Shown piece by piece: positions 34,976-43,927 of a stretch of 64,000 nt of DNA. The position numbers were made by a program, and so were the translations under genes. This stretch comes from JBDGYW01 sp964518955. GTDB lineage: Bacteria > Gemmatimonadota > Gemmatimonadetes > Gemmatimonadales > GWC2-71-9. The first letter of the stretch is position 1; each line of letters begins with the position of its first letter. The stretch is from positions 1 to 64,000 of the forward strand of contig CAZFHS010000006.1 of the NCBI GenBank assembly GCA_964518955.1, written 5' to 3'. Below the pieces are notes generated by a model. It made no database searches. It saw nothing but the letters and a program-made list of their open reading frames with translations, and was not told the origin of the DNA.

Positions 34976-36031
34976 TCAGCGCCTGATTTGGCTGAGCATC
35001 GCGACCGGCTCCCCCTCACTGACGGGTGGCGTACCGATTACGTAGTTGACCACTCCGGCAAATGGTGCAGTGATCTCCTGAATGGGCTCACCGAAAAAGT
35101 CCACCAAGACACCCAAAATGCCTCCTTCCGCAACCACGTACCCGTCTCGCACGGTCGCTCGGAAGATTCCGGTAGCGGGGCTAGTCACCACCTGATAACC
35201 CTCGAACCAGACTACCTCACCTGCGTGTTCAATCTCGCCCGAAATCATCCCCAAATGCCGCATCAGGTTCCATACACCACGCTCGGCCATGGCAACCCAC
35301 ATTGGGTCGTTTGAACCGAGTTGGCCTGTTTCGGTTGTTATTGCGGGAACGCCGCGATCCAGCGCTGCTTTATCCGTGTACACAGATGGACCGGTGTTAG
35401 TGCGCGTCGAGTCTATCACGATGTGGTCGATGCCGAATGAAAGCGCCATCCCGCGAATCGCTTCGTCCAGCCGGTCATTTCCTGTGACAGGCATATACAG
35501 GTACGGTCTCAGAGCCTCGTTTCCGTCGCCGCAGTGCAGGTCGACCAAAAAATCGGCGCGCCCGATCACCTCGGTCGTGATTTTGTGCGCGATTCGTTCG
35601 CTCACGGTTCCGTCTGGGTCACCGGGGTATGCTCTGTTCAAGTTTTTTCCGTCAACTGGGCTGTAGTATATGGTCCGTTTGAGGAACGAGGGCATGTTTG
35701 CCACATGCACCATTATCACGGTGCCAGCAAGTTTAGTGGGATCGAGATCTGCCCGGACGTTCTGCAGCGCGGTGATCGGCGGATACTCGTATCCGTGTGT
35801 GCCGGCTATGAGCGCTAGGACCGGGCCTGTGTTCGTGCCGTGAAGCACCGTGATCGGAATTCGGGTGGCCTCGTCAACTCCTGCAGGAACTTCCAAGAAT
35901 CCTGATTCCTTTTGCCCTGCTTCGGCCGACACGCTTCCGACCGTGAATCTGGTAGGGTGTTGGGCAACGAGCGGATTTTGCAGTTGCAAGATCAGCAACA
36001 ACGACAGAAAAATCGTCAGTATCGGACGCAC
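34976..36031 (-). CDS. Secreted succinylglutamate desuccinylase/aspartoacylase-like hydrolase
   Basis: I chose GTG at 36031, where GGAG lies 7 bases upstream and the product starts with a clear signal peptide (RPILTIFLSLLLIL, ending near VAQ); an earlier ATG would add 30 charged residues with no signal. The 351-residue enzyme has the M14-like zinc motif AGTHGYEYPP (His and Glu), then DLHCGDGNEALRPY, and a C-terminal beta-rich domain as in aspartoacylase. Exported, probably a zinc deacylase or amidohydrolase. It is 35 bases upstream of the amidase gene on the same strand, so they may form an operon. Confidence 0.85.
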   Translation of the reverse strand: MRPILTIFLSLLLILQLQNPLVAQHPTRFTVGSVSAEAGQKESGFLEVPAGVDEATRIPITVLHGTNTGPVLALIAGTHGYEYPPITALQNVRADLDPTKLAGTVIMVHVANMPSFLKRTIYYSPVDGKNLNRAYPGDPDGTVSERIAHKITTEVIGRADFLVDLHCGDGNEALRPYLYMPVTGNDRLDEAIRGMALSFGIDHIVIDSTRTNTGPSVYTDKAALDRGVPAITTETGQLGSNDPMWVAMAERGVWNLMRHLGMISGEIEHAGEVVWFEGYQVVTSPATGIFRATVRDGYVVAEGGILGVLVDFFGEPIQEITAPFAGVVNYVIGTPPVSEGEPVAMLSQIRR

Positions 36032-36221
36032 AGGGTCTCCAGGTTGGGAATGCTGACGTTTAAGATGCGTGGCTGGCATCGAGAGCGGGAGAGGTGTTGA
36101 CTTCGAGTTGCTTGACATCAACCGGGCGTGCCGCCTGTTTGCTCATGTTGGGATCTCGATGAACGGTTCATCACGGCCCTTTACGACAGCCGTTGCAGGC
36201 GAAAGGAGCGGGCAAGAACAG

Positions 36222-36788
36222 ATGAGGACAGACAAAGTTTGCGCACTCAGTAGGCGCCGGTTCATCAACACAGTATCACCGTTGGCTGTGGGATGTTTGG
36301 GAATTCCGGTGATCGGGAAGCGGCTCATTGCACAGGACAAACCGGGGTTCTGGAGCGAGTACACGCTGGCAGAGCGGGCTGTGGTCGACTCCTCCGTCAT
36401 GGCGCAGGACATCACGAACTTCGTTGGTCACGGCTACGGCTGTGCGGAATGTGCCCTGGCAGTGGGGCTGCGGTACTTGGGAGAACCCGAAGAGAGGTTA
36501 GGTGCAGCTGCGGTCTTCAGCGGTGGCTTCGGCAAAGGAGATCTCTGTGGGTTCTTCACGGGATCGATGATGGCTATAGGGATTGCTGCTCGGAAGCTGC
36601 ATTCAGATCGGTCTGCAATGCGCGAATTTGCGAACCCACGCCGGGATGAGTTTTGGGAGTGGTGGCAGACCCGTGGTCCGCTACACTGCAGCGATCTTAG
36701 AGAGATGTACGATGGCTCCGACCAGTTCCTCAGGATGGGGCAAAGAGCCGTCGCAAAGTTGGAGGAGTTGATTGCGCCCGCACATTAG
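36222..36788 (+). CDS. Tat-exported C_GCAxxG_C_C-family redox protein
   Basis: From the ATG at 36222, 188 residues with a Tat-type signal (SRRRFINT). The core has GYGCAEC (Cys74, Cys77), GGFGKGDLCGFFTGSMMAIG (Cys109) and a later HCSDL, the pattern that names this probable redox family. An earlier ATG at 36069 adds 51 residues without a signal peptide. The stop codon lies inside a strong terminator palindrome. Neighbours are an Rrf2-type regulator and an Fe-S protein, so it may belong to a small redox regulon. Confidence 0.75.
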   Translation: MRTDKVCALSRRRFINTVSPLAVGCLGIPVIGKRLIAQDKPGFWSEYTLAERAVVDSSVMAQDITNFVGHGYGCAECALAVGLRYLGEPEERLGAAAVFSGGFGKGDLCGFFTGSMMAIGIAARKLHSDRSAMREFANPRRDEFWEWWQTRGPLHCSDLREMYDGSDQFLRMGQRAVAKLEELIAPAH

Positions 36789-36797
36789 CGGGCGCAA
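36772..36797. terminator. Perfect 10-bp stem terminator shared by convergent genes
   Basis: TTGCGCCCGC (36772-36781) and GCGGGCGCAA (36788-36797) are exact reverse complements around the loop ACATTA. The stop codon of the redox gene lies inside, and the Rrf2 gene ends 9 bases further on. GC-rich stem with AA/TT ends suits bidirectional termination. Confidence 0.75.
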
Positions 36798-36805
36798 CCG
36801 TGCAT

Positions 36806-37216
36806 TCATTTTCGCCTGGCAATGTCTCCGAGCGTCGTACTGGAGAGGTGCCCTTCGATCTGCTGGGGAATGCTCTCTAACAGATTGCCAAAAACACAAT
36901 CTCCGAACTCGCATTCCGTTTTGTGCAGCAGACACGGCCCGTGACGCGAAATCGGACCGTCGATCGCCTCGTAGATGTTGAGCAAGGTGATCGAGTCGGG
37001 TTCCTTCGCCAGCACAAATCCACCCTGCGGGCCTCGTACGGACCGGAGGAAACCGGATTTGTTGAGCCGCTGGAATACCTTGGAGAGGTGCGCCTCGGAG
37101 AATCCAAATGATTCGGCCACCTTCCCGGTAGATATCGGCTTCGTTTCTTTTCGACTTGCCAAGTATGACAGGGCATGTATCGCCAAGCTCGCCGCTTCAG
37201 AAATCGTGATGTTCAC
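36806..37216 (-). CDS. Rrf2-family transcriptional regulator (IscR-like cysteines)
   Basis: 136 residues. A winged helix-turn-helix occupies about 10-75 (VAESFGFSEAHLSKVFQRLNKSG and RGPQGGFVL). Cys95, Cys102 and Cys107 are spaced like the Fe-S ligands of IscR, so it can probably sense redox state or iron. It ends at the shared terminator. Its operon partner is likely the Fe-S protein 65 bases upstream on the same strand. It would regulate that gene and perhaps itself from the region upstream of the ferredoxin-like start. Confidence 0.9.
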   Translation of the reverse strand: MNITISEAASLAIHALSYLASRKETKPISTGKVAESFGFSEAHLSKVFQRLNKSGFLRSVRGPQGGFVLAKEPDSITLLNIYEAIDGPISRHGPCLLHKTECEFGDCVFGNLLESIPQQIEGHLSSTTLGDIARRK

Positions 37217-37281
37217 GCCTTCTCCCTAGTTCATATGCGCATTCATGCCCCAGTAGGATACTTTGGGCAGGGACATCTGCG

Positions 37282-38049
37282 CTAGACCCACTCGTCAGAC
37301 AGAATATCTCCGCGTACTCCAACCACGGTCTGCCTGACCGGCACTTTGCGCGATGCACGGGACACTGCTTCCCTAGCAAGCCCCACCAATCCGCTGCAAC
37401 AGGGCACCTCCATGGTCATCACATTCAATGTGTTGATCTTCGCAGCATCGATCATGGCCACTAGCTTTGCCAGGTACATTTCTTGGCCCTGATCCAGCTT
37501 GGGGCAGGCGATTGCCAGGGCTCTGCCCTTGAGGTGCTTGTCGTGGAAGTTGCCGAGTGCGTACGCGGAGCAGTCAGCGGCGAGTAGGATGTCGGCTCCC
37601 TCGAGGAATGGAGCGGTGGGCGGTAGTAGGTGCAATTGCACCGGCCACTGTTTCAGCTGAGACGGGTGGTTTTGCATGTCTTCAACTGGTTGGCTCACTT
37701 CACCTTGCCTCTCGAACTGCAACACACGCGCTCCCGGACATCCGCCTCCAGGTCCATGAGAGTGGTTCTGTGTTGAAGCAACTCGGTCTTCGGCGTGCTC
37801 GGCCTCCTGTTGTGCGAGATGGACCTTTACGGCTTCCTCATCGAAATCGTCCGCTTCGCGCTCTTCGACTGCGATCGCGTCCTGAGGGCATTCGCCGAGA
37901 CAAGCTCCAAGACCGTCACAGAGGTTCTCGCCCAGCAACCTCGCCTTTCCGTCGATCACCTGTAGCGCACCTTCGGCACACGAAGGGATGCACACGCCGC
38001 ACCCGTCACACTTTTCCTCGTCTATGAGTACGATCTTCCGTAGGGCCAC
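37282..38049 (-). CDS. 4Fe-4S-type iron-sulfur protein
   Basis: 255 residues from GTG at 38049 (an alternative GTG 15 bases earlier is possible). The first cluster motif is C14-x2-C-x2-C-x3-C (CDGCGVCIPSC). The second motif is degenerate: Cys44, a Leu in place of the second ligand at 47, Cys50 and Cys54, so it may carry a 3Fe-4S cluster or none. Downstream is a linker, then a domain with an ADCSAYALGNFHDKHLKG segment and a late CC pair (VPCCSGL). It lies before the Rrf2 gene, 65 bases away on the same strand. Role unknown, likely electron transfer or redox sensing. Confidence 0.8.
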   Translation of the reverse strand: MALRKIVLIDEEKCDGCGVCIPSCAEGALQVIDGKARLLGENLCDGLGACLGECPQDAIAVEEREADDFDEEAVKVHLAQQEAEHAEDRVASTQNHSHGPGGGCPGARVLQFERQGEVSQPVEDMQNHPSQLKQWPVQLHLLPPTAPFLEGADILLAADCSAYALGNFHDKHLKGRALAIACPKLDQGQEMYLAKLVAMIDAAKINTLNVMTMEVPCCSGLVGLAREAVSRASRKVPVRQTVVGVRGDILSDEWV

Positions 38050-38141
38050 GCTTCTACACCTCACTCCTCAGGATTAATCCGGTACACCTGGGCGCCTCTC
38101 GTCGAGCGGGAGAGGCGACAAGTGCGGGCTAACTATCTAAG

Positions 38142-38157
38142 TGGTACTATCTTACCA
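38142..38157. promoter_or_regulatory. Candidate operator upstream of the Fe-S protein gene
   Basis: TGGTA (38142-38146) and TACCA (38153-38157) are an exact inverted repeat around CTATCT, and CTATCT also occurs just before at 38134-38139. It lies about 95 bases upstream of the Fe-S gene start and 175 before the divergent PPC gene. This could be the Rrf2 site, but no family consensus was matched. Confidence 0.3.
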
Positions 38158-38333
38158 AAATCTAGCAGTCGGCGAGACAGTGCACAAGACAGCGTTCAGC
38201 GAGCCAGTCGTTGCTGCACAATCATGTGCTCCGTAGATTGCTCGATGAGTAGGCCGACCCTTCCGGCCCTGGCTTCACCCATTCCGGGTGTGGCCATTTG
38301 TCGTATACCACCGATGGTGTTGAGGTTACTACT

Positions 38334-39887
38334 ATGCGTTCCACCGTTCGACGGTTCAACTTCGTTTGTGCATCAGTCGCTTTTCTTCTCTTCACTCCGC
38401 TGACTTTACTATTCGCTCAGGGGGGCGGCTCAGTTTTGGAACTGATGCCCGCAGAGGGGGCGCTTTCGGTGGGGGGCGAGGTCACAGGAGCGCTCTCGAG
38501 TTCCGACATGCGAGCGCCCGACGATGCGTTCATGGAAGCGTGGACCATCGATGGTCGACCCGGGCAGTCGGTTACCGTTGATTTGATCGCCGAAGACTTC
38601 GACCCGTTCCTGTATGTATCGGGCCCCGGGTTCGAGGAGACCTATAGTGACGACGACTCGGGTGGAGCCTGCTACGCGCGAATATCTGTGACGTTTTTGG
38701 AGAGAGGGGCTTTTCGCGTAGTGGCCACTTCCAACGGGCCGCGTGCAACCGGCACCTACACGATCCGTGTATCGGATACTCCGGGACCTACTGCAGGGTA
38801 TCCGTGCGGAGGTATGAACCCGGCCGTCCTCTTGGATCTGCCGGTCGAAGGGCGCACGTTGGCGCTGGGTGATGAGGTCGCAGGCTCTCTGACGGGAACC
38901 AGCCCCACCATCGGCCCAGATTCGAAGAAGGCTGAGGCTTGGCATTTGGAGGGCCGTGCCGGCGAGTCTGTCACCGTGACATTGGTCTCAGCGGATTTTG
39001 ACTGCTACCTCTACATCACTGGCCCTGGCCTCAGTGAAGTGCTGTCGGACGACGATGGGGCAGGGGACCTGGATTCGCAGCTCACTGTCTCGTTCCCGGA
39101 GGACGGCACTTATGTTGTTGTCGCCAGTTCTCTCAGTGGCGGCTCGCTTGGCGACTACACTCTTCGCGTGGACGAACCAACGGACATGCGCGACCTGCCT
39201 ACCGAGGGCAGGAACCTGACAGTGGGCGAAGAGGCTCGCGGTTTCCTGACTTCAGATGATCCGGTAATCGAATCTGGGCGAAGAGGTCAGGCTTGGTCGC
39301 TGGAAGGCCGACAGGGCAACAGCTACACTATCGAGCTTCTCTCAGAGGAGTTCGACTGCTACCTGTATCTCATTGGTCCCGGGTTGTCGGAACCAATCAC
39401 AGACGATGATGGAGCGGGGAACCTCGATTCTAGGATCACCTTCACATTCCCGATGGATGGAACGTACCTCGTTATTGCGTCGGCTCTGAGCACGGGAGAA
39501 GGTCCGTACACGATCCGCGTCGAGGAAGCGGTGGGCATGAACGAGCTGCCCACCGATGACCGAGTTGTCGAAGTCGGTGGGACTATTCACGGGTGGTTGT
39601 CGGATGCGGATCCCATCATCGCGGATGGTCGTCATGGCCAAGCGTGGGCTCTCTCGGGGAGCGGAGGTGAGACCTATACTATCGATCTGATGTCCGATGA
39701 TTTCGATTCTTACCTTTACGTGGTCGGTCCAGGTATTGAGGATCCCCGTTCAAACGATGATGGTGGTGAGGGGCTCAATGCGAGACTCACGGTCACATTG
39801 CCCGACGACGGGACCTACCGAATCATCGCCAGCTCGCTCAGTCTTGCTAGCCTTGGAGATTTCCGCTTGCGGGTGACCCGCAACTGA
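38334..39887 (+). CDS. Secreted protein with four PPC-like domains
   Basis: 517 residues from an ATG at 38334 followed by a signal peptide (hydrophobic core, end near FAQG). The rest is four tandem domains of about 115 residues, each of the pre-peptidase C-terminal (PPC) type. The shared core in each is a G-x-A-x-x-L-x-G-R start, then a Y-x-I/V-D-L segment, F-D-x-Y-L-Y, GPG, DDD and GTYxxIASSLS. No protease domain is fused. Surface-displayed binding or stalk role is likely. The nearly regular repeat spacing points to recent domain duplication. Confidence 0.82.
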   Translation: MRSTVRRFNFVCASVAFLLFTPLTLLFAQGGGSVLELMPAEGALSVGGEVTGALSSSDMRAPDDAFMEAWTIDGRPGQSVTVDLIAEDFDPFLYVSGPGFEETYSDDDSGGACYARISVTFLERGAFRVVATSNGPRATGTYTIRVSDTPGPTAGYPCGGMNPAVLLDLPVEGRTLALGDEVAGSLTGTSPTIGPDSKKAEAWHLEGRAGESVTVTLVSADFDCYLYITGPGLSEVLSDDDGAGDLDSQLTVSFPEDGTYVVVASSLSGGSLGDYTLRVDEPTDMRDLPTEGRNLTVGEEARGFLTSDDPVIESGRRGQAWSLEGRQGNSYTIELLSEEFDCYLYLIGPGLSEPITDDDGAGNLDSRITFTFPMDGTYLVIASALSTGEGPYTIRVEEAVGMNELPTDDRVVEVGGTIHGWLSDADPIIADGRHGQAWALSGSGGETYTIDLMSDDFDSYLYVVGPGIEDPRSNDDGGEGLNARLTVTLPDDGTYRIIASSLSLASLGDFRLRVTRN

Positions 39888-40063
39888 CTCGAGCATCGCT
39901 TGGCTGCGTTGGTGCCTCCCGCCGGACGTAGTTTCGTTCGCGGTTCCGGCTCGCCGGTTTGTAGAGATGGCTGAGAATGTCCCCGGCAGTTTTTTGGAAG
40001 AGGAGAGCTGGAGCGACCTGTTCGGCACCAACTCTTAGAGGCAATCCTTGGAGGGGCTGAATC

Positions 40064-40846
40064 GTGACCGTTACCGATGTATCTGTGTTTGTGGGCGAGT
40101 ATCCTTATCGCTGCATCGATTGTGCTACTCCCGACTGGTTACTGCCGCAGATGGACCGCTTGGGGATAGAGTTGGCATGGGTAGGGCACTTTTCGTCGTT
40201 TCTCCACCGTGATCCCGCCCCGAGCAACGCCAAGCTCGAGGAGGTGGTGAGACCACATCGCGACCGTCTGATTCCTGTCCCGACCGTTCATCCCAATCTT
40301 CCAAATTGGCAGGACGACCTCAACAGAGCCGCGGAGTCTGGAGCCTGCGCCATCAGAGTCTACCCCACGCATCTCGGCATTGACCCGTGCGGCGGAGAAA
40401 TGAGGGTGTTGGTGGCTGCTGCGGGATCTGTTGGGCTGCCACTGCTGTTCACGGTCAGATTCGAGGATGCTCGTCAGCGCAGCTACTCCGATTCCACTCC
40501 AGACCTTCCTGCTGCGGCAATTCGTACGCTGATCAGGTCAGACAACGAGGCGCGCTTTATCGTTGCCTGCGCAGACCGCGGTTTCATCGAAGAGGTCCAT
40601 TTTGGGTCGACTCCAGGCGAAGCCGCTCGACTGCTCTGGGAGTTTTCGTGGGTGTGGGGTCCGCCGGAAGATCATCTCAAACATCTGCTCGCCACGATTG
40701 GCCCAGAGCGTTTCACGTTGGGCACCGGCATGCCCCTCAGAATCCCTGATGCAGCCTTCACCAAACTCGACTTGGTCGACCTCAACGAGGACGATCGCGC
40801 GCTGCTCCTTGGGGGGAATCTGGCCCGATGGCTGCCAGGCGAATGA
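40064..40846 (+). CDS. Amidohydrolase-like protein lacking metal ligands
   Basis: 260 residues from GTG with GGAGG 9 bases upstream. Length, strand pattern (RLIPVPTVHPNLPNWQDDL, AIRVYPTH, the terminal ERFTLGTGMP) and an ending in GGNLARWL resemble amidohydrolase-2 barrels. The N-terminal HxH motif is absent (DVSVFVGEYPYR), the third-His strand reads LPLLFTVRFED, and the terminal Asp is replaced by GTGMP, so catalysis of the usual kind is unlikely. It is 40 bases upstream of the xdhC gene on the same strand. A structural or ligand-binding role is possible. Confidence 0.65.
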   Translation: MTVTDVSVFVGEYPYRCIDCATPDWLLPQMDRLGIELAWVGHFSSFLHRDPAPSNAKLEEVVRPHRDRLIPVPTVHPNLPNWQDDLNRAAESGACAIRVYPTHLGIDPCGGEMRVLVAAAGSVGLPLLFTVRFEDARQRSYSDSTPDLPAAAIRTLIRSDNEARFIVACADRGFIEEVHFGSTPGEAARLLWEFSWVWGPPEDHLKHLLATIGPERFTLGTGMPLRIPDAAFTKLDLVDLNEDDRALLLGGNLARWLPGE

Positions 40847-40866
40847 CCCTCTGCCCCTCTGCTGCA
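40847..40866. repeat. Dispersed CTCTGC repeat, copy 2
   Basis: CCCTCTGCCCCTCTGCTGCA lies in the gap after the amidohydrolase-like stop and before the xdhC start. It is the reverse-complement-like form of the CTCTGC repeat seen at 31785, 41347, 50095 and 50928. Confidence 0.55.
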
Positions 40867-40886
40867 TCGCGGAGTAGGTTCTAGCA

Positions 40887-41966
40887 ATGGACGAAAGGCA
40901 AGCCACCTGGAACGCAGCTCGCCTGCTAGCCGAGGCCTCGGTCGGAGGTGCAATCGCCTCGGTTTCGCGTCAACGCGGATCGTGTCCCATGGCCAGCGAT
41001 GCGAAAATGGTTGTTGCGACTGACGGCCGACAATGGGGTACGATCGGTGGTGGGTGCATCGAAGCCGATGTAGTTCAGGCGTCATCGGAGGTCGCCGAGA
41101 TGGGCGAACCGAAGTTCGTGAGTCACACGCTGACGGCCGATTCAGCAGGTGACCTGGGCCTTTCGTGCGGAGGCACGGCAGAGTTCTTCTTGGAACCGAT
41201 CGTCGCGCAAGACCAGATGGTCCAACTCTATGCGGCTATTGCCTCGGCTATTCAGAATCGGGTGCCTGTCGTTGTGTACACCGGTGCCGATTGGTCGGAT
41301 GGGCCAAGAAAGGGCGTGGTATTCGGTGCGGTGGATGAGGCGCTCGGTGGCAGAGGCGCAGAGGGGCAGGGACGCACAAATGAAACGTTGATGATCGGTG
41401 ACATCGTTATACCAACCGCTTCGAATGAGCCGGCGGGCCCTAGCCGATCGACTCATTTCGATGAAGAGTCAGGCGTTCTGATCGAGACCATAGGCAGGAA
41501 GCCTCGGGTGGTGATCTTCGGTGCTGGGCATGTGGGTGTGGAAATCGCAAGGATGGCGAGCTCGGTTGGCTTTCACGTGGTCGTGTTCGACGATCGCGAG
41601 GAGTTTGCTAATTCCGAACGAGTTCCGTGGGCCAACGAAGTACGAGTGGAAGATTTTCGAACCATGTTCGATGGACTGACGTTTGACGACGAAGACTATC
41701 TTCTGGCCACTACCCGCGGGCACAACTTCGATGCCTTCATCGTCGAGCACATTGCGGAGTCGCCTGCCAAGTACATCGGTATGCTCGGGAGCAAGCGAAA
41801 ACGCGCGGTGATATTTAGAGCCCTGCAGGCCGCGGGCGTTCCGGAAGAAGCACTGGCGCGAGTCAGGACTCCGATCGGCCTGGATATTGGTGCTGATACG
41901 CCCGCCGAAATTGCTGTATCGGTGGTCGCGGAACTCGTAAGGGTCAGACGAACGGGCAGCTGTTAG
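40887..41966 (+). CDS. XdhC/CoxI-family molybdenum enzyme maturation protein
   Basis: 359 residues. N-terminal XdhC-CoxI domain has RQRGSCPMASDAKMVVA, then GTIGGGCIEADVV, then GLSCGGTAEFFLEP. The C-terminal Rossmann domain has VVIFGAGHVGVEIARMA, then TRGHNFDAFIVEHI, then IGMLGSKRKRAVIF and GLDIGADTPAEIAVSVVAEL. The family inserts or protects sulfurated molybdenum cofactor. A CTCTGC repeat copy is translated in residues about 154-164 (GRGAEGQGRTNE) in the linker. No molybdenum hydroxylase is nearby. The 3' end overlaps the convergent NagB gene by 4 bases. Confidence 0.9.
   Translation: MDERQATWNAARLLAEASVGGAIASVSRQRGSCPMASDAKMVVATDGRQWGTIGGGCIEADVVQASSEVAEMGEPKFVSHTLTADSAGDLGLSCGGTAEFFLEPIVAQDQMVQLYAAIASAIQNRVPVVVYTGADWSDGPRKGVVFGAVDEALGGRGAEGQGRTNETLMIGDIVIPTASNEPAGPSRSTHFDEESGVLIETIGRKPRVVIFGAGHVGVEIARMASSVGFHVVVFDDREEFANSERVPWANEVRVEDFRTMFDGLTFDDEDYLLATTRGHNFDAFIVEHIAESPAKYIGMLGSKRKRAVIFRALQAAGVPEEALARVRTPIGLDIGADTPAEIAVSVVAELVRVRRTGSC
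41347..41377. repeat. Dispersed CTCTGC repeat, copy 3, inside xdhC
   Basis: GGTGGCAGAGGCGCAGAGGGGCAGGGACGCA is the same unit as copy 1 left arm (shared GCAGAGGCGCAGAGG core). It sits in frame in the linker of the XdhC protein, encoding GRGAEGQGR. It makes the protein longer than the bare two-domain form. Confidence 0.65.
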
Positions 41967-43888
41967 AATACTGGCTGTTCAGGACCCGGCATTTCGACTC
42001 TGTAAGCCTCCATTGCGTAGTATTCTGCGAGGCCAAGCCTGTCCGCTCGGGCCGCCGTCTCCAGGTTGCGCGCCTCCACTCGCTCCCAAAATTCCCGGTC
42101 GTCGTGGCCTCCTGGAAACAGTGCCACATCCTTCTGAGATTGATGCTTGAAGATCGCCAAGATCTTCGCTCGCAGTTCTTCCTGGGACAACGGCACTAAC
42201 ACGTCGGCGTCCATTACGGACCACTCCTGCCAGGAACCTCTATAGTACCACACCTCGGGCCGGGCGCCGCCGTATCTGGCGAGTGTTTGCTCAACCGCCG
42301 CTTTGCACACTCGGTGGGTGCCGTGAGGATCCGACAAATCTCCGGCAGCAAATACGATATCCGGGCGCGTCTCTTCCAGGAGGGCGAGTATTATCTCGAT
42401 GTCTTCCTCGCCGATAGGACGTTTTCTAACCTCGCCGGTCTGGTAGAATGGCAGATTGAGGAACCGCGCGGCCGATGGAGGTAGGCCAAGAGATGCTATT
42501 GCGGAAATTGCCTCCGATTCACGGATGAACCTCTTCACATTCAGCGCGGTCTCAGAGTCCACATCTCCCGGCTTCTTGGTCTTGAAACGGTCTTCGATCT
42601 CGTGTCGCTTGTGACCGGCCTGTTGTCTATCCAGCCCAAGTGTGTCAGCTGCACGTTCCACGAAGCTGAGATGCCGGCACACATCGTGGTCGAACACGGC
42701 GATGTTGCCGCTCGTCATGTATGCAACGGTGATCTCATTTCCATTTTCCCAGAGCTTCCTCAGAACTCCGCCCATGGAGATCACGTCATCGTCAGGGTGG
42801 GGCGAGAACACGAGAACTCGTTTGTTCTTGGCGAGTTTCGTTCGACCTCTGATCTTCTCTGTGAGTCTATTGAAAATCTCTCCGTTGATCTGGCCACATT
42901 TGGTGTACTTGGCAAGCAAGGGGCTCAGATGATTGTCGCGATAATCGGCCGCGGAGAGCTTGAGGATTGCCTTATTCGTCTGTCCGGCGAGCCAGACTAC
43001 GGCCCGTTCTGTCACCGGCGGTGTCCATTTCACACTCTGGAGGACCCAAGGCGTCTTGACTCGCGTGAGTTCGGCCGCGGCGGGTGGATCTAGATATACA
43101 GTAGCAGCGGAATGCTCATGCAAATATGTGGCTGACACGTCGGGAGAGATGGCCCCTTCGACCGCTCGTCTCACGATTTCTGCTTTGTGCTCGCCTGTAG
43201 CTACGAGTGCGATCCGGCTCGATTCCAGAATAGTGGCGATTCCCATCGTGATTGCTTCGACTGGTACGTTTGACTCACCGAAGAAATCGGCCGCTGCGTC
43301 TCGCCGAGTCACCGTGTCGAGTGTGATCAACCCAGTGCGCGAATCCGGCGATGTTCCGGGTTCATTGAAACCAATGTGGCCCGACCTGCCGATACCGAGA
43401 ATCTGAAAGTCTATCCCTCCCGCAGCCTGAATTGCCGCTTCGTACGTTTCGCAGTGAGCGCGCAGGTCCTTTCTTTCGATGCTTCCATCGGGGATGTGGA
43501 TGTTCGCCGGATCGATGTTCACGTGCGAGAAGAGATTCTCCATCATATAACGCCGGTAGCTGTGAATGCTGTCCGGAGCCATGGGGAAATACTCGTCGAG
43601 GTTGAAGGTGATGACGTTGGAAAAATCCACCTCGCCACGCTTGTGTCTGCGGATGAGTTCTCGGTAGATCCCGATGGGAGTACTACCTGTAGCGAGACCT
43701 AGAACGCAGTGTCCCTTCTTTGCCGTCTCGCGTTCAATCGCCTCGATCACCCGGTGTGCAAGGAGCATCGCTAGATCGCCATGGTCGATGACGATCACCG
43801 TTGGAATCCGCTCCAATTCCCTCGAGCCCTCGAGCGTGCCGATCGTGCTCGGCAACGGGCGTGTGGGGATTTCGTTGTCTGAGTGCAC
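41963..43888 (-). CDS. NagB-type glucosamine-6-P deaminase fused to PIG-L deacetylase
   Basis: 641 residues in two enzymes. The first ~330 are a GlcN6P deaminase/isomerase (LGLATGSTPIGIYREL, FNLDEYFP, GIGRSGHIGFNEPGT). From about 350 on is a PIG-L/LmbE-type metal-dependent N-deacetylase (VLVFSPHPDDDVISMGGVLRKL, SDPHGTHRV). The fusion would convert GlcNAc-6-P to GlcN-6-P and then fructose-6-P in one polypeptide if the PIG-L half acts on the sugar phosphate; that sequence of steps is inference. Fusions of this type occur in Bacteroidetes. The start GTG has AGGA 7 bases before. It is divergent from the galactokinase gene. Confidence 0.9.
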   Translation of the reverse strand: MHSDNEIPTRPLPSTIGTLEGSRELERIPTVIVIDHGDLAMLLAHRVIEAIERETAKKGHCVLGLATGSTPIGIYRELIRRHKRGEVDFSNVITFNLDEYFPMAPDSIHSYRRYMMENLFSHVNIDPANIHIPDGSIERKDLRAHCETYEAAIQAAGGIDFQILGIGRSGHIGFNEPGTSPDSRTGLITLDTVTRRDAAADFFGESNVPVEAITMGIATILESSRIALVATGEHKAEIVRRAVEGAISPDVSATYLHEHSAATVYLDPPAAAELTRVKTPWVLQSVKWTPPVTERAVVWLAGQTNKAILKLSAADYRDNHLSPLLAKYTKCGQINGEIFNRLTEKIRGRTKLAKNKRVLVFSPHPDDDVISMGGVLRKLWENGNEITVAYMTSGNIAVFDHDVCRHLSFVERAADTLGLDRQQAGHKRHEIEDRFKTKKPGDVDSETALNVKRFIRESEAISAIASLGLPPSAARFLNLPFYQTGEVRKRPIGEEDIEIILALLEETRPDIVFAAGDLSDPHGTHRVCKAAVEQTLARYGGARPEVWYYRGSWQEWSVMDADVLVPLSQEELRAKILAIFKHQSQKDVALFPGGHDDREFWERVEARNLETAARADRLGLAEYYAMEAYRVEMPGPEQPVF

Positions 43889-43927
43889 TAGTGTTTCCTC
43901 ACTGTAGTTGAGTCTCCATGGCTAGTT

